From assembly GCA_900551135.1 (NCBI GenBank), contig URUX01000055.1, positions 1 to 13,947 of the forward strand: 13,947 nt of DNA, given 5' to 3'. Source of the DNA: an uncultured Clostridium sp. GTDB taxonomy: Bacteria > Bacillota > Clostridia > Lachnospirales > Lachnospiraceae. This document shows positions 1 to 7,577 of this stretch, in pieces. Both the position numbers and the translations under genes were made by a program. The notes under the pieces were generated by a model, which saw only the letters and a list, made by a program, of their open reading frames with translations, ran no database searches and was not told the DNA's origin. Numbering within the stretch: position 1 is the first letter of the stretch; every line of letters starts with the position of its first letter.

Positions 1-65
1 ATGGACATATTTTTTAACGCGCCGCCGAAGCCGCCCATGGCATGCCCCTTAAAATGCGAGAGCAT
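1..65 (-). other. Foreign tip: fragment of a DUF362-family protein fused in frame to accC
   Basis: Read on the minus strand, the last codons encode LSHFKGHAMGGFGGALKN followed by Met-Ser. This matches my recollection of the conserved core of DUF362 proteins, which are ferredoxin-associated proteins common in clostridia. AccC should instead continue after YDSM with a KLIV-type segment. The frame stays open because both proteins can carry a Tyr-Asp-x-Met-Leu segment around the join, so the exact breakpoint lies somewhere within about 60-90. The stretch is also richer in GC (repeated GGC/GCG codons) than the accC sequence beside it. With only about 20 residues, the family call rests on motif memory. 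A chimeric assembly join is the likely cause. Confidence 0.72.
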
Positions 66-1223
66 CAGCATGGAATCATAGTTGGCCGGAACCTGGTAAT
101 CATTATAAATATGAGTATCTACCCGTACCCCGTTTCCTCCAGGGATATGGACGTTGGTGATTCGTCCCGGGCAGGGCATAAAGTTCTTTTTCGGATTTTC
201 TGCATTAATCCGGCACTCTATCGCATGTCCTTTTAATGTTATCCGTTTTTGGTTAATATTTAATTTTTCTCCGGATGCAATTAAAATCTGCTCTTTAATT
301 AAATCAAAACCAGAAACCATTTCTGTAACCGGATGTTCCACCTGGATTCTGGTATTCATTTCCATAAAATAGAACTGATTATCCTTATCCAGAAGAAATT
401 CAATGGTTCCAGCATTTTCATAATGGACGGCTTTGGCTGCTGCAATAGCCGCCTCTCCCATTTTTTCTCTCAGTTCATCTGATATTGCAGTACAGGGAGA
501 TTCCTCCAGCACCTTTTGATGACGCCTCTGAATGGAACAATCTCTCTCTCCCAAATGCACTACATTTCCAAACTTATCTGCTAAAATCTGAAATTCCACA
601 TGTCTGGGCTTTTCAATATATTTTTCAATATACATGGTATCATCCGAAAATCCCTTAATGGATTCCTGCTGGGCATTCTGAAAATTTGCGGGAAAATCTT
701 CCTCACTTCTGGAAATCCTCATTCCTTTTCCTCCGCCTCCGGAAGACGCTTTTATCATAACCGGAAATCCGATTGCTTTTGCCAGTTCCAGACCTCTCCC
801 CATATCTTTTACAGATTCCTTTGTTCCAGGAACCACTGGAACTCCGGCTTCCATCATGGTTTTTCTGGCTTCCGACTTATTGCCCATTTTATGAATGACA
901 GTGGCAGACGGTCCAATAAAAGTAATCTTACATTTTTCACAGAATTCCGCAAATCGGGCATTTTCAGAAAGGAAGCCAAAACCAGGATGAATCGCATCTG
1001 CTTTCATGGCAACGGTAGCTGTCAGGATTCTCTCCATATCTAAATAACTTTTTGAAGAAGGCGCCGGACCGATACAAATAGCCTCATCTGCCAGAAGTGT
1101 ATGAAGAGCATCCTTATCAGCCTCTGAATATACTGCAACAGTTTTTATTCCCATTTCCCTGCAGGCCCGTATAATCCGGACTGCAATCTCTCCTCGGTTG
1201 GCAACCAAAATTTTCTGAAACAT
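66..1223 (-). CDS. accC: Biotin carboxylase subunit of acetyl-CoA carboxylase, C-terminus missing
   Basis: AccC carboxylates the biotin of AccB using ATP and bicarbonate, the first half-reaction of malonyl-CoA synthesis in the cytoplasm. The start MFQKILVANRGEIAVRII is the canonical N-terminal domain. The ATP-grasp glycine loop SSGGGGKGM lies near residues 161-167 (Lys166), and the catalytic segment EMNTRIQVEHPVTE at about 288-301. The C-terminal domain begins normally (GHAIECRINAENP) and is authentic to about residue 385 (YDSM); the family is about 450 residues long, so roughly 65 are lost. After that the reading frame runs into an unrelated DUF362-like sequence. The ATG at 1223 lies 9 nt after the fabZ stop, with a GGAG site overlapping that stop. 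It is the last visible gene of the fab operon; accD and accA would be expected further left. Confidence 0.95.
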
Positions 1224-1232
1224 GTCAATCTC

Positions 1233-1655
1233 CTACCCAATCATAAAGGTTAATTCTGCAGATACTGCAATTTTTCCATCTACTGTAGCAGTCGCTTTTC
1301 CTACTCCTACCGGACCTTTTTGCCTGATAATCTCGCATTCCAGACGCAGACGGTCTCCTGGTACTACCTTATGCCTAAATTTTGCATTGTTAATTGCTCC
1401 AAAATACGCAATCTTTCCTTTATTTTCTTCAAGACCCAGGATAGCAACTGCTCCGGTCTGAGCCAGCGCTTCTACGATTAACACGCCCGGCATAACCGGT
1501 TCCTGCGGAAAATGTCCTGCAAAAAACGGCTCGTTATAAGTAACGGATTTATAACCTACTGCCCGTACTCCTGGTTCCAGTTCTTCAATACAGTCAACGA
1601 AAAGAAACGGATGGCGGTGCGGAATAATTTCCTGAATTTCTTTAATTCCCAACAT
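1233..1655 (-). CDS. fabZ: (3R)-hydroxyacyl-ACP dehydratase
   Basis: FabZ removes water from 3-hydroxyacyl-ACP to give trans-2-enoyl-ACP in each elongation round. The 140-residue hotdog-fold protein is full length. It has the N-terminal IIPHRHPFLFVD motif (residues 10-21), then NEPFFAGHFP, whose His48 is the expected catalytic histidine, and GVLIVEALAQ, whose Glu62 is the partner acid. This spacing of 14 residues matches His/Glu in characterised FabZ proteins. The start is supported by an AGAAGGAGA site a few bases upstream. It sits 14 nt after accB and 9 nt before accC, so it is clearly co-transcribed. FabA is an alternative only in principle: the short length and Gram-positive operon setting favour FabZ. 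Confidence 0.97.
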   Translation of the reverse strand: MLGIKEIQEIIPHRHPFLFVDCIEELEPGVRAVGYKSVTYNEPFFAGHFPQEPVMPGVLIVEALAQTGAVAILGLEENKGKIAYFGAINNAKFRHKVVPGDRLRLECEIIRQKGPVGVGKATATVDGKIAVSAELTFMIG

Positions 1656-1669
1656 AATAGCTTCTCCTT

Positions 1670-2095
1670 CTAACGAATCCGGAATAAGGGCTGTCCATAT
1701 TCCACCACATCTTCGTTGTTTACCAAAATTGCTTCTACAATACCGTCAAAATCACTTTCGATTTCATTCATCAGCTTCATGGCTTCTATAATTCCCAAGA
1801 CCTGACCTTTTTTTACATGGTCTCCCACTTTTACAAAGTTCTCGGCATCCGGGGATGAAGCGCTGTAAAATGTTCCTACTAATGGGGAAGTCATAACCTT
1901 ATCCGATCCAATATCCGGTTCTGTCTTTTTCTCTGTCATCTGTACGGCCTCTGCCGCTATGCCTGACATCTGTACGGTTCCGGTTATTTTCTCTTTCTTT
2001 AAAGCAATCTTAATATTACCTTCTTCTAACTCAAAGCTGCTGAGGCCGTAATCTGATACTGCCTGAATCAGCTTCATAATTTCATTAATTTCCAT
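1670..2095 (-). CDS. accB: Biotin carboxyl carrier protein of acetyl-CoA carboxylase
   Basis: AccB carries the covalently bound biotin that AccC carboxylates and AccD/AccA discharge onto acetyl-CoA. The 141-residue protein has the usual layout: an N-terminal region (MEINEIMKLIQAVSDYGLSS), a low-complexity linker around residues 36-66 rich in Met, Glu, Thr and Lys, and a C-terminal biotinyl domain beginning near MTSPLVGTFY (68-77). The biotinylation motif is EAMKLMNEI with Lys107 as the modified residue, at the standard distance from the C-terminus. The gene lies between fabF and fabZ, an order shared with streptococcal fab operons. A biotin ligase (BirA) must be encoded elsewhere. Confidence 0.97.
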   Translation of the reverse strand: MEINEIMKLIQAVSDYGLSSFELEEGNIKIALKKEKITGTVQMSGIAAEAVQMTEKKTEPDIGSDKVMTSPLVGTFYSASSPDAENFVKVGDHVKKGQVLGIIEAMKLMNEIESDFDGIVEAILVNNEDVVEYGQPLFRIR

Positions 2096-2115
2096 AACAG
2101 TCTCCGCCTTTCCTG

Positions 2116-3354
2116 TTATTCCCTGAATTTCTTTACGATCAGGCTGGCGTTATGACCGCCAAATCCCAGAGAATTGCTGAGGGCATAATTAACTTCCATA
2201 GAAACACCTTCACCCATGGTATAATCCAAATCGCATCCTTCACCTTTTACTTCCAGGCCTGCAGTTGCATGGACAAAGCCATCCTCAATGGATTTTACGC
2301 AGGCAATCAGTTCTACGCCGCCTGCTGCGCCTAATAAATGACCAACCATCGACTTGGTGGAATTAATCTTTACCTGGTATGCATGGTCTCCCAGAGCCAG
2401 TTTAATAGCCTTTGTTTCAAATAAGTCATTGTGATGGGTACTGGTTCCATGAGCATTGATATAATCAATGTCCTCTGGACTGATTCCAGCATCTTCCATT
2501 GCATATTCCATTGCCTTTGCTGCGCCGCTTCCATCTTCTGCCGGAGAAGTAATATGGTATGCGTCGCAGGTTGCTCCATATCCTGCTACCTCTGCCAAAA
2601 TCTTGGCGCCTCTGGCTTTTGCATGCTCCAGAGACTCCAATACCAGTACTCCGGCTCCTTCTCCCATAACAAATCCGTCTCGGTTTTCGTCAAACGGTCT
2701 GGAAGCGTGGGTTGGATCTTCAGAACTGGAAAGTGCTGTTAAAGCAGTAAAACCAGCTACTCCTAACGGTGTAATACTGGACTCCGTTCCTCCTGCCAGC
2801 ATTACATCTGCTTCACCATACTGGATTGCCCGAAATGCCTCGCCAATGGAATGGGTTCCTGTTGCACAAGCGGTTACAACGTTAATACATTTTCCTTTTA
2901 GTCCAAACTGAATGGCAACATTTCCTGCTGCCATATTGCTAATCATCATGGGGACTAACAGTGGGTTTACTCTGGACGGTCCCTTTTCCAGAAGTTTTTT
3001 ATGTTCTTTTTCAACCGCCTGCAGGCTTCCAATACCAGAACCAATGCTGACTCCTACTCGGTACGGATCTTCTGCGTCCATATTAATTCCTGCATGATTT
3101 AACGCTTCTTTTGATGCAGCTACGGCAAACTGGGAAAACGGCTCCATTCTTCTGGCTGCTTTTGCATCCATATACTGTCTGGCGTCAAAATCCTTTACCT
3201 CTGCTGCCAGTTTTGCCTTATACTCTGCAGTGTCAAAATAGGTAATCGGGCCAAATCCCAGCTTTTTTTCTTTTAATCCCTGCCAGAAAGATTCTGCATC
3301 ATTGCCAATTGGAGTAATGGCTCCCAAACCGGTTATAACAACTCTTCTTCTCAT
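2116..3354 (-). CDS. fabF: Beta-ketoacyl-ACP synthase II
   Basis: FabF condenses malonyl-ACP with acyl-ACP to extend the chain by two carbons. The 412-residue thiolase-fold protein is complete, starting MRRRVVITGLGAITPIG. Active-site residues are all present: Cys163 in VTACATGTHS, His302 in NAHGTSTHHND, Lys334 in NSTKSMVGH and His339. The glycine-rich GFGGHNASLIV near the C-terminus is also typical. The Cys-His-His arrangement identifies a KAS I/II enzyme rather than the Cys-His-Asn FabH type. It is the only elongating condensing enzyme visible. A GGAG ribosome site precedes the ATG, and the gene lies 25 nt downstream of fabG. Confidence 0.97.
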   Translation of the reverse strand: MRRRVVITGLGAITPIGNDAESFWQGLKEKKLGFGPITYFDTAEYKAKLAAEVKDFDARQYMDAKAARRMEPFSQFAVAASKEALNHAGINMDAEDPYRVGVSIGSGIGSLQAVEKEHKKLLEKGPSRVNPLLVPMMISNMAAGNVAIQFGLKGKCINVVTACATGTHSIGEAFRAIQYGEADVMLAGGTESSITPLGVAGFTALTALSSSEDPTHASRPFDENRDGFVMGEGAGVLVLESLEHAKARGAKILAEVAGYGATCDAYHITSPAEDGSGAAKAMEYAMEDAGISPEDIDYINAHGTSTHHNDLFETKAIKLALGDHAYQVKINSTKSMVGHLLGAAGGVELIACVKSIEDGFVHATAGLEVKGEGCDLDYTMGEGVSMEVNYALSNSLGFGGHNASLIVKKFRE

Positions 3355-3379
3355 AATCTATCTCCTTTTCCAACCGGAC

Positions 3380-4129
3380 TTACATGGCCATGCCGCCGTC
3401 TACGCTGATTACCTGTCCAGTAATATATCCTGCTTTGTCAGAAGCCAAAAATACTGCTATATTGGCAATATCCTCTGTTCTTCCAAAATGTTTCATGGGA
3501 ATCTGCCCTTCTGCTGCTGTCCGTACCGGCTCAGAAAGAACCTGCGTCATTTCCGTATCAATAAAACCTGGTGCAATTGCATTTACGGTAATCCCCCGGC
3601 TGGCCATTTCTCTTGCCGCTGCTTTGGTAAGACCAATAACTCCTGCTTTGGAAGCGCTGTAGTTAGCCTGTCCCGCATTTCCCATAACTCCGGATACCGA
3701 AGAAATATTGATGATTTTTCCGCTTCTCTGCTTAATCATCTGTCTGGAAATATGGCGGATACAATTAAATGCACCTTTTAAATTGGTATTTAAAACTGCG
3801 TCAAAATCTTCCTCTGACATCTTCATCAAAAGATTATCACGGGTAATTCCAGCGTTATTTACCAGAATGTCTACATGTCCATAGGTTTTGACTCCGTATT
3901 CCATCAGTTCTGCTGCCTGATGAAAATCTGATACGTCGCACTGATACGCCTCTGCCTTTCCTCCGGCATTTCTGATTTCCTCTACAACCTCATTTGCTCT
4001 GGCTTCAGAACCATTATAGTTTACAATTACGGCTGCTCCTTCCTTTGCCATAGAAAGAGCGATCTGACGGCCAATTCCCCGGCTGGCTCCGGTCACAACT
4101 GCTACTTTATTTTCCAGAATCTTTTCCAT
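3380..4129 (-). CDS. fabG: 3-oxoacyl-ACP reductase
   Basis: FabG reduces 3-oxoacyl-ACP to (3R)-hydroxyacyl-ACP with NADPH. The 249-residue short-chain dehydrogenase has TGASRGIG (13-20) for the cofactor, NNAG (91-94), and the catalytic Ser144, Tyr157 and Lys161 in the usual Ser-x12-Tyr-x3-Lys spacing. The C-terminus ITGQVISVDGGMAM is characteristic of FabG. SDR proteins are a large family, but the place between fabD and fabF makes the fatty acid role nearly certain. The ATG overlaps the fabD stop codon by one base (TAATG), which suggests translational coupling; a GGAGG site lies inside the 3' end of fabD. Confidence 0.97.
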   Translation of the reverse strand: MEKILENKVAVVTGASRGIGRQIALSMAKEGAAVIVNYNGSEARANEVVEEIRNAGGKAEAYQCDVSDFHQAAELMEYGVKTYGHVDILVNNAGITRDNLLMKMSEEDFDAVLNTNLKGAFNCIRHISRQMIKQRSGKIINISSVSGVMGNAGQANYSASKAGVIGLTKAAAREMASRGITVNAIAPGFIDTEMTQVLSEPVRTAAEGQIPMKHFGRTEDIANIAVFLASDKAGYITGQVISVDGGMAM

Positions 4130-5049
4130 TATGAAAGCGCCTCCACTGTCTTTTCCATATCTTCCAATGTTCCTACATTTAATATTTTGACTTCCCGGCT
4201 GATTTTCCTGATAAATCCGGATAAGGTTTTTCCAGGTCCAATTTCAATAAATGTGTCCACTCCATCCCTTATCATAGTTTCCACACTCTGCTGCCACCGG
4301 ACAGAAGAGGACACCTGTTTCATTAAAAGAGGCTTAATTATATCTGCTTCTGTTACATACTCTGCCGTTACATTGGCTGCATATGGAATTACCGGTTTAT
4401 GGATTTCAATGGTATCTAATACGGCACCCAGCTTTTCTCCTGCGCCTTCCAGCATTTTGGAATGGAAGGGACCGCTGACATTGAGAAACACCGTTCTTTT
4501 CGCCCCCGCTTCCTTCAACCGGATGCAGGCTTCTTCTACTGCTTCTTTTTTACCTGAAATTACAATCTGTCCAGGACAGTTGTAATTGGCAATCCAGACA
4601 TCTTTCAGAGTGGAAAGGACACGTTCAATTACTTCTGCGTCCAACGCTAAAACAGCTGCCATAGCGCCAATTCCGGCCGGAACTGCTTCCTGCATAAAAA
4701 TTCCTCTTTGGCGAACCGATACAATAGCGTCATCTGCACTCATAACCCCGGCTGCTGCCAGCGCATTATATTCTCCCAGACTTAAACCGGCTGTTACGTC
4801 CGGAACAATTCCTGCCTCTTCTAAAACCTTCATCATGGCAATTCCTGTCGTTACCATAGCAGCCTGAGTGTACTCGGTAATGTCCAGCCTGTCATTTTTT
4901 TCAAAACAAAGTTTCGGCATGGAAAATCCCATCAGTTCTGTCGCTCTGTCGAAAACCCGACGGCCAGTTTCTGTATTTTCATAAAAATCTTTTCCCATAC
5001 CGCATGCCTGTGCGCCCTGTCCAGGGAAAATAAATGCAGTTCTGCTCAT
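4129..5049 (-). CDS. fabD: Malonyl-CoA:ACP transacylase
   Basis: FabD moves the malonyl group from CoA to acyl carrier protein, supplying the extender unit for FabH and FabF. The 306-residue protein has the oxyanion loop GQGAQ (10-14), the nucleophile motif GLSLGEY with Ser90, Arg115 in RQRGIFMQEA (binds the malonyl carboxylate in this family) and the catalytic His196 in SGPFHSKM. All match FabD spacing. The start has an AGGAG site 5-10 nt upstream, 30 nt after the fabK stop. Its stop overlaps the fabG start. Confidence 0.97.
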   Translation of the reverse strand: MSRTAFIFPGQGAQACGMGKDFYENTETGRRVFDRATELMGFSMPKLCFEKNDRLDITEYTQAAMVTTGIAMMKVLEEAGIVPDVTAGLSLGEYNALAAAGVMSADDAIVSVRQRGIFMQEAVPAGIGAMAAVLALDAEVIERVLSTLKDVWIANYNCPGQIVISGKKEAVEEACIRLKEAGAKRTVFLNVSGPFHSKMLEGAGEKLGAVLDTIEIHKPVIPYAANVTAEYVTEADIIKPLLMKQVSSSVRWQQSVETMIRDGVDTFIEIGPGKTLSGFIRKISREVKILNVGTLEDMEKTVEALS

Positions 5050-5079
5050 TTCTTACTCCTTTTTGGCATGTCTAATTGA

Positions 5080-6003
5080 TTACCAGTTCAGTAATCTGGA
5101 TGCTTCTTCTATCATTTCATCTATCATTTCTTTACAGGTCATTTCTCTGTCAATCATACCCGCAATCTGTCCGGCCATTACTGTACCGTTTTTTACATCT
5201 CCATCCTGAACCGCCTTCCTAAGGGTTCCCAGAGTTAAATACTCCAGTTCCTCAAAAGACCTTCCTTCCTTTTCCAGTTTTAAGTATTCTCTGGTCATCT
5301 GATTTCTCAGACACCGGATAGGATGGCCATGAGAGCGGCCGGTAACCGTAGAGTCAATATCGCTGGCTTTTATCAGTCTCTGTTTATAATTTTCATGTAC
5401 AACCGATTCTTTTGCCACTACAAAACGGGTTCCCATCTGAACTGCTTCTGCACCCAGCATAAATGCCGCTGCAATTCCCCTTCCATCTGCGATACCGCCT
5501 GCTGCAATCACCGGAATGGATACTGCATCCACAATCTGAGGAACTAATGTCATGGTAGTCAGTTCTCCAATATGGCCGCCGGATTCCATCCCCTCTGCCA
5601 CTACTGCATCTGCGCCCATTCGTTCCATACGTTTTGCCATTGCTACAGAAGCTACAACGGGAATTACTTTAATTCCTGCATTCTTCCACATTTCCATGTA
5701 TTTTTCCGGATTTCCGGCACCAGTGGTAACTACCTTAACTCCTTCTTCTACAACGACTCTTGCAACATCATCGGCATGAGGACTCATTAACATAACATTG
5801 ACGCCAAAAGGCTTTTTGGTAATCTCCCTGGCTTTTCGGATTTCCTCCCGAACTGCCTCTCCTGGTGCATTGGCCCCGCCAATCAGTCCCAGTCCGCCTG
5901 CTTCTGACACAGCGGCAGCCAGATTATGCTCCGCTACCCATGCCATTCCGCCTTGAATAATGGGATATTGAATTCCCAGCAATTCTGTGATTCTCGTTTT
6001 CAT
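5080..6003 (-). CDS. fabK: FMN-dependent enoyl-ACP reductase II
   Basis: FabK catalyses the last step of the cycle, reducing trans-2-enoyl-ACP with NAD(P)H through FMN. The 307-residue protein is a TIM barrel of the nitronate monooxygenase/FabK superfamily: LGIQYPIIQGGMAW at the start, AEGMESGGHIGE with His144 (the position of the conserved FabK histidine), PVIAAGGIADGRG and GAEAVQMGTRF for phosphate and flavin binding. Nitronate monooxygenases share the fold, but the position between acpP and fabD fixes the role. No FabI, FabL or FabV reductase is encoded in this window. The ATG overlaps the acpP stop by one base (TAATG). Confidence 0.96.
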   Translation of the reverse strand: MKTRITELLGIQYPIIQGGMAWVAEHNLAAAVSEAGGLGLIGGANAPGEAVREEIRKAREITKKPFGVNVMLMSPHADDVARVVVEEGVKVVTTGAGNPEKYMEMWKNAGIKVIPVVASVAMAKRMERMGADAVVAEGMESGGHIGELTTMTLVPQIVDAVSIPVIAAGGIADGRGIAAAFMLGAEAVQMGTRFVVAKESVVHENYKQRLIKASDIDSTVTGRSHGHPIRCLRNQMTREYLKLEKEGRSFEELEYLTLGTLRKAVQDGDVKNGTVMAGQIAGMIDREMTCKEMIDEMIEEASRLLNW

Positions 6004-6236
6004 TACGCTTCCACACCTTTTGACTTTAAATAATCCATAACCTTGCCGACTGTCGTTAATCCTTCTAATTCCTCAGAAGGTATCTCGATAGAATAGGTAT
6101 CTTCCAATGCCATGGAAAGTTCAAATAAATCTAACGAATCTGCCCCTAAATCTTCTTTAAAGGAAGATGCCTCTGTAACCGTTTCCTCTTCAACACCTAA
6201 CTGGTCTGCGATCATTTTCTTCATTTCTTCTAACAT
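6003..6236 (-). CDS. acpP: Acyl carrier protein
   Basis: This 77-residue acidic, helical protein carries growing acyl chains on a phosphopantetheine arm. The attachment motif is DLGADSLDLFEL, with Ser34 as the modified residue, followed by the acidic recognition helix. Length and composition are typical of a fatty-acid-synthesis ACP. Its place immediately before fabK and after fabH agrees. A strong AGGAG site precedes the ATG. The 88-nt gap to fabH is the largest in the operon and may hold a weak secondary promoter. Confidence 0.97.
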   Translation of the reverse strand: MLEEMKKMIADQLGVEEETVTEASSFKEDLGADSLDLFELSMALEDTYSIEIPSEELEGLTTVGKVMDYLKSKGVEA

Positions 6237-6263
6237 TTTTTATCTCCTCTTATCACATTTTTA

Positions 6264-6292
6264 TTTATATTGGAATCAGGCAGTTCCTGTAA
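6264..6292 (-). promoter_or_regulatory. Possible weak internal promoter before acpP
   Basis: On the minus strand TTACAG (6292-6287) and TATAAA (6269-6264) are separated by 17 nt in the fabH-acpP gap. The -10 element is good (5 of 6), the -35 poor (2 of 6). A second start for acpP would make sense because ACP is needed in excess, but the match could be chance in AT-rich DNA. Confidence 0.2.
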
Positions 6293-6324
6293 TCCGTCAT
6301 ATTTCTCATATACGATTTGTTATT

Positions 6325-7308
6325 TCACCAGGTCAGCAACGTAGAACCCCAGGTAAGGCCTGCGCCAAATCCGGATAAAACCAGCTTATCTCCTGATTTC
6401 AGCTTTCCATTCCGATTCATTTCATCCAGTAAAATCGGAATGGATGCTCCAGACGTATTTCCATAACATTCAATATTCATTGGAAAACGTTCTAAGGGAA
6501 GCTTCAGTCTTTTTGCAGCCGCCTCGATAATCCTGTAATTTGCCTGGTGAAGAATAAAATATTGTATCTGTTCTTTCTCCTCACCTGCCTGTTCCAGCAG
6601 TTTTTCAATAGACTCCGGCACTTTCTTTACTGCAAACTTAAAGACCTCCTGACCGTTCATAGAAAGATACCCCAGTTTGGGCTCTGTCCCAGTCAGAAAA
6701 TTCCCATTGGAACGGGCTTTACAAGTCAAAACCTCACCTTTTGAGCCATCCGATTCCATACAAAAACTTCGAATTCCCCTCTGGCTTCCTTCCTCCGATT
6801 CTTCAGACTGAAGAACCACCGCCCCTGCGCCGTCTCCAAAAAGCACACAGGTACTTCTGTCATTCCAGTCCACCATTTTGCTCATAACATCTGCGCCAAT
6901 CACTACTGCATTTTTATAAAAACCTGATGTTAAAAATGCATATGCAGTATTCAAAGCAAACAAAAAACCCGAACAGGCTGCGCTTAAATCATAGGAAACT
7001 GCATGCTTTGCACCTACCATTGCCTGAACCTCACAGGCTGCGCCTGGAAAAAAATATTCTGGAGAAGAAGTGGCGGTAATAATCAAATCTACCTCCTCTG
7101 CATGTATCCCAGCATCTAAAAGGGCTTTCTTTGCAGCCCCTGCCGCCAGCTGGGATGTCGTACATGTATCGGCAATCCGTCTCTCTCCAATACCAGTACG
7201 GCTTCTAATCCATTCATCACTGGTTTCCATCCATTCTGACAGTTCGGAATTGGTAATTTTTCTCTCCGGAACACAGGAACCAGTTCCTACGATTCTAGTT
7301 ATTCGCAT
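6325..7308 (-). CDS. fabH: Beta-ketoacyl-ACP synthase III (chain initiation)
   Basis: FabH condenses an acyl-CoA primer with malonyl-ACP to start fatty acid synthesis. The 327-residue protein starts with MRITRIVGTGSCVPE. It has the catalytic triad of the family: Cys112 in YDLSAACSGF, His254 in ILHQAN and Asn284 in YGNTSGAS. The TGIGERR segment (38-44) is conserved near the CoA site. It is the promoter-proximal gene of the operon, with an AGGAAGG ribosome site 5 nt before the ATG. Whether it prefers straight or branched primers cannot be read from sequence alone. In streptococci fabM and fabT precede fabH; here an abrB-type gene stands divergently instead. Confidence 0.97.
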   Translation of the reverse strand: MRITRIVGTGSCVPERKITNSELSEWMETSDEWIRSRTGIGERRIADTCTTSQLAAGAAKKALLDAGIHAEEVDLIITATSSPEYFFPGAACEVQAMVGAKHAVSYDLSAACSGFLFALNTAYAFLTSGFYKNAVVIGADVMSKMVDWNDRSTCVLFGDGAGAVVLQSEESEEGSQRGIRSFCMESDGSKGEVLTCKARSNGNFLTGTEPKLGYLSMNGQEVFKFAVKKVPESIEKLLEQAGEEKEQIQYFILHQANYRIIEAAAKRLKLPLERFPMNIECYGNTSGASIPILLDEMNRNGKLKSGDKLVLSGFGAGLTWGSTLLTW

Positions 7309-7348
7309 ATTTACCTTCCTGATTATTTTTATCGTCTTAATATTTTAA

Positions 7349-7371
7349 TTTCAAATATTTTGAAAGTCAAA
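7349..7371. promoter_or_regulatory. Overlapping palindromes resembling a FabT operator
   Basis: Two overlapping perfect inverted repeats are seen: TTTCAAA-TAT-TTTGAAA (7349-7365) and TTTGA-AAG-TCAAA (7359-7371). The second has the same arms and 3-nt spacer as the FabT box described in streptococci (core TTTGATTATCAAA). It covers the position where the fabH transcript should start, about 7368, so binding there should block initiation. MarR-family FabT represses fab genes when bound to acyl-ACP. No FabT gene is in the window, so the regulator is inferred. Confidence 0.5.
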
Positions 7372-7374
7372 GTA

Positions 7375-7403
7375 ATAATATATAATAATTATCTATTTGT
7401 CAA
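7375..7403 (-). promoter_or_regulatory. Promoter of the fab operon
   Basis: On the minus strand a perfect TTGACA (7403-7398) is followed after 17 nt by TATTAT (7380-7375). This is a near-consensus vegetative sigma-A promoter. The predicted start near 7368 gives a 5' leader of about 60 nt before fabH. Confidence 0.75.
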
Positions 7404-7475
7404 GCAATATTTTTATTCTCCCTTTCAGACAGCATAAAGCATTGCATTTTATAATGTTTGAGATAACCAATCATA

Positions 7476-7504
7476 TTGACAGAAAGCGCTTGCTATGCTA
7501 ATGT
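7476..7504 (+). promoter_or_regulatory. Probable promoter of the abrB-type gene
   Basis: TTGACA (7476-7481) is followed after 17 nt by TAATGT (7499-7504), which is preceded by an extended -10 TGC. The -10 hexamer is weak (3 of 6) but keeps the key T, A and final T. Nearby alternatives are TATTAT at 7504-7509 (spacer too long) and a consensus TATAAT at 7450-7455 with a poor -35. Confidence 0.45.
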
Positions 7505-7536
7505 ATTATTATAAATACCAGAACGGTTTGCTATGC
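7490..7536 (+). repeat. Direct repeat TTGCTATGC in the abrB promoter region
   Basis: The nonamer TTGCTATGC occurs at 7490-7498, inside the promoter spacer, and at 7528-7536, just past the predicted start. The copies are 38 nt apart, between three and four helical turns. This could be an operator pair, for example for autoregulation by the AbrB-type protein, but chance is not excluded. Confidence 0.35.
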
Positions 7537-7577
7537 ATTCTTACACTTACTGAAATTTTGACAGGAGGGATAAACCT

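Noticed and set aside
42..1043. Several open frames of 64-147 codons on the plus strand opposite accC
   Set aside because: They are shadows of accC, have no family resemblance, and share no ribosome sites.
1..1223. A genuine AccC-DUF362 fusion enzyme
   Set aside because: The join cuts AccC inside its C-terminal domain and starts in the middle of the DUF362 core, so neither half would be a whole domain. It lies at the window edge, and the other edge is also chimeric.
6237..6324. A small gene in the fabH-acpP gap
   Set aside because: No open frame with a ribosome site; the stretch is AT-rich with at most a weak promoter.
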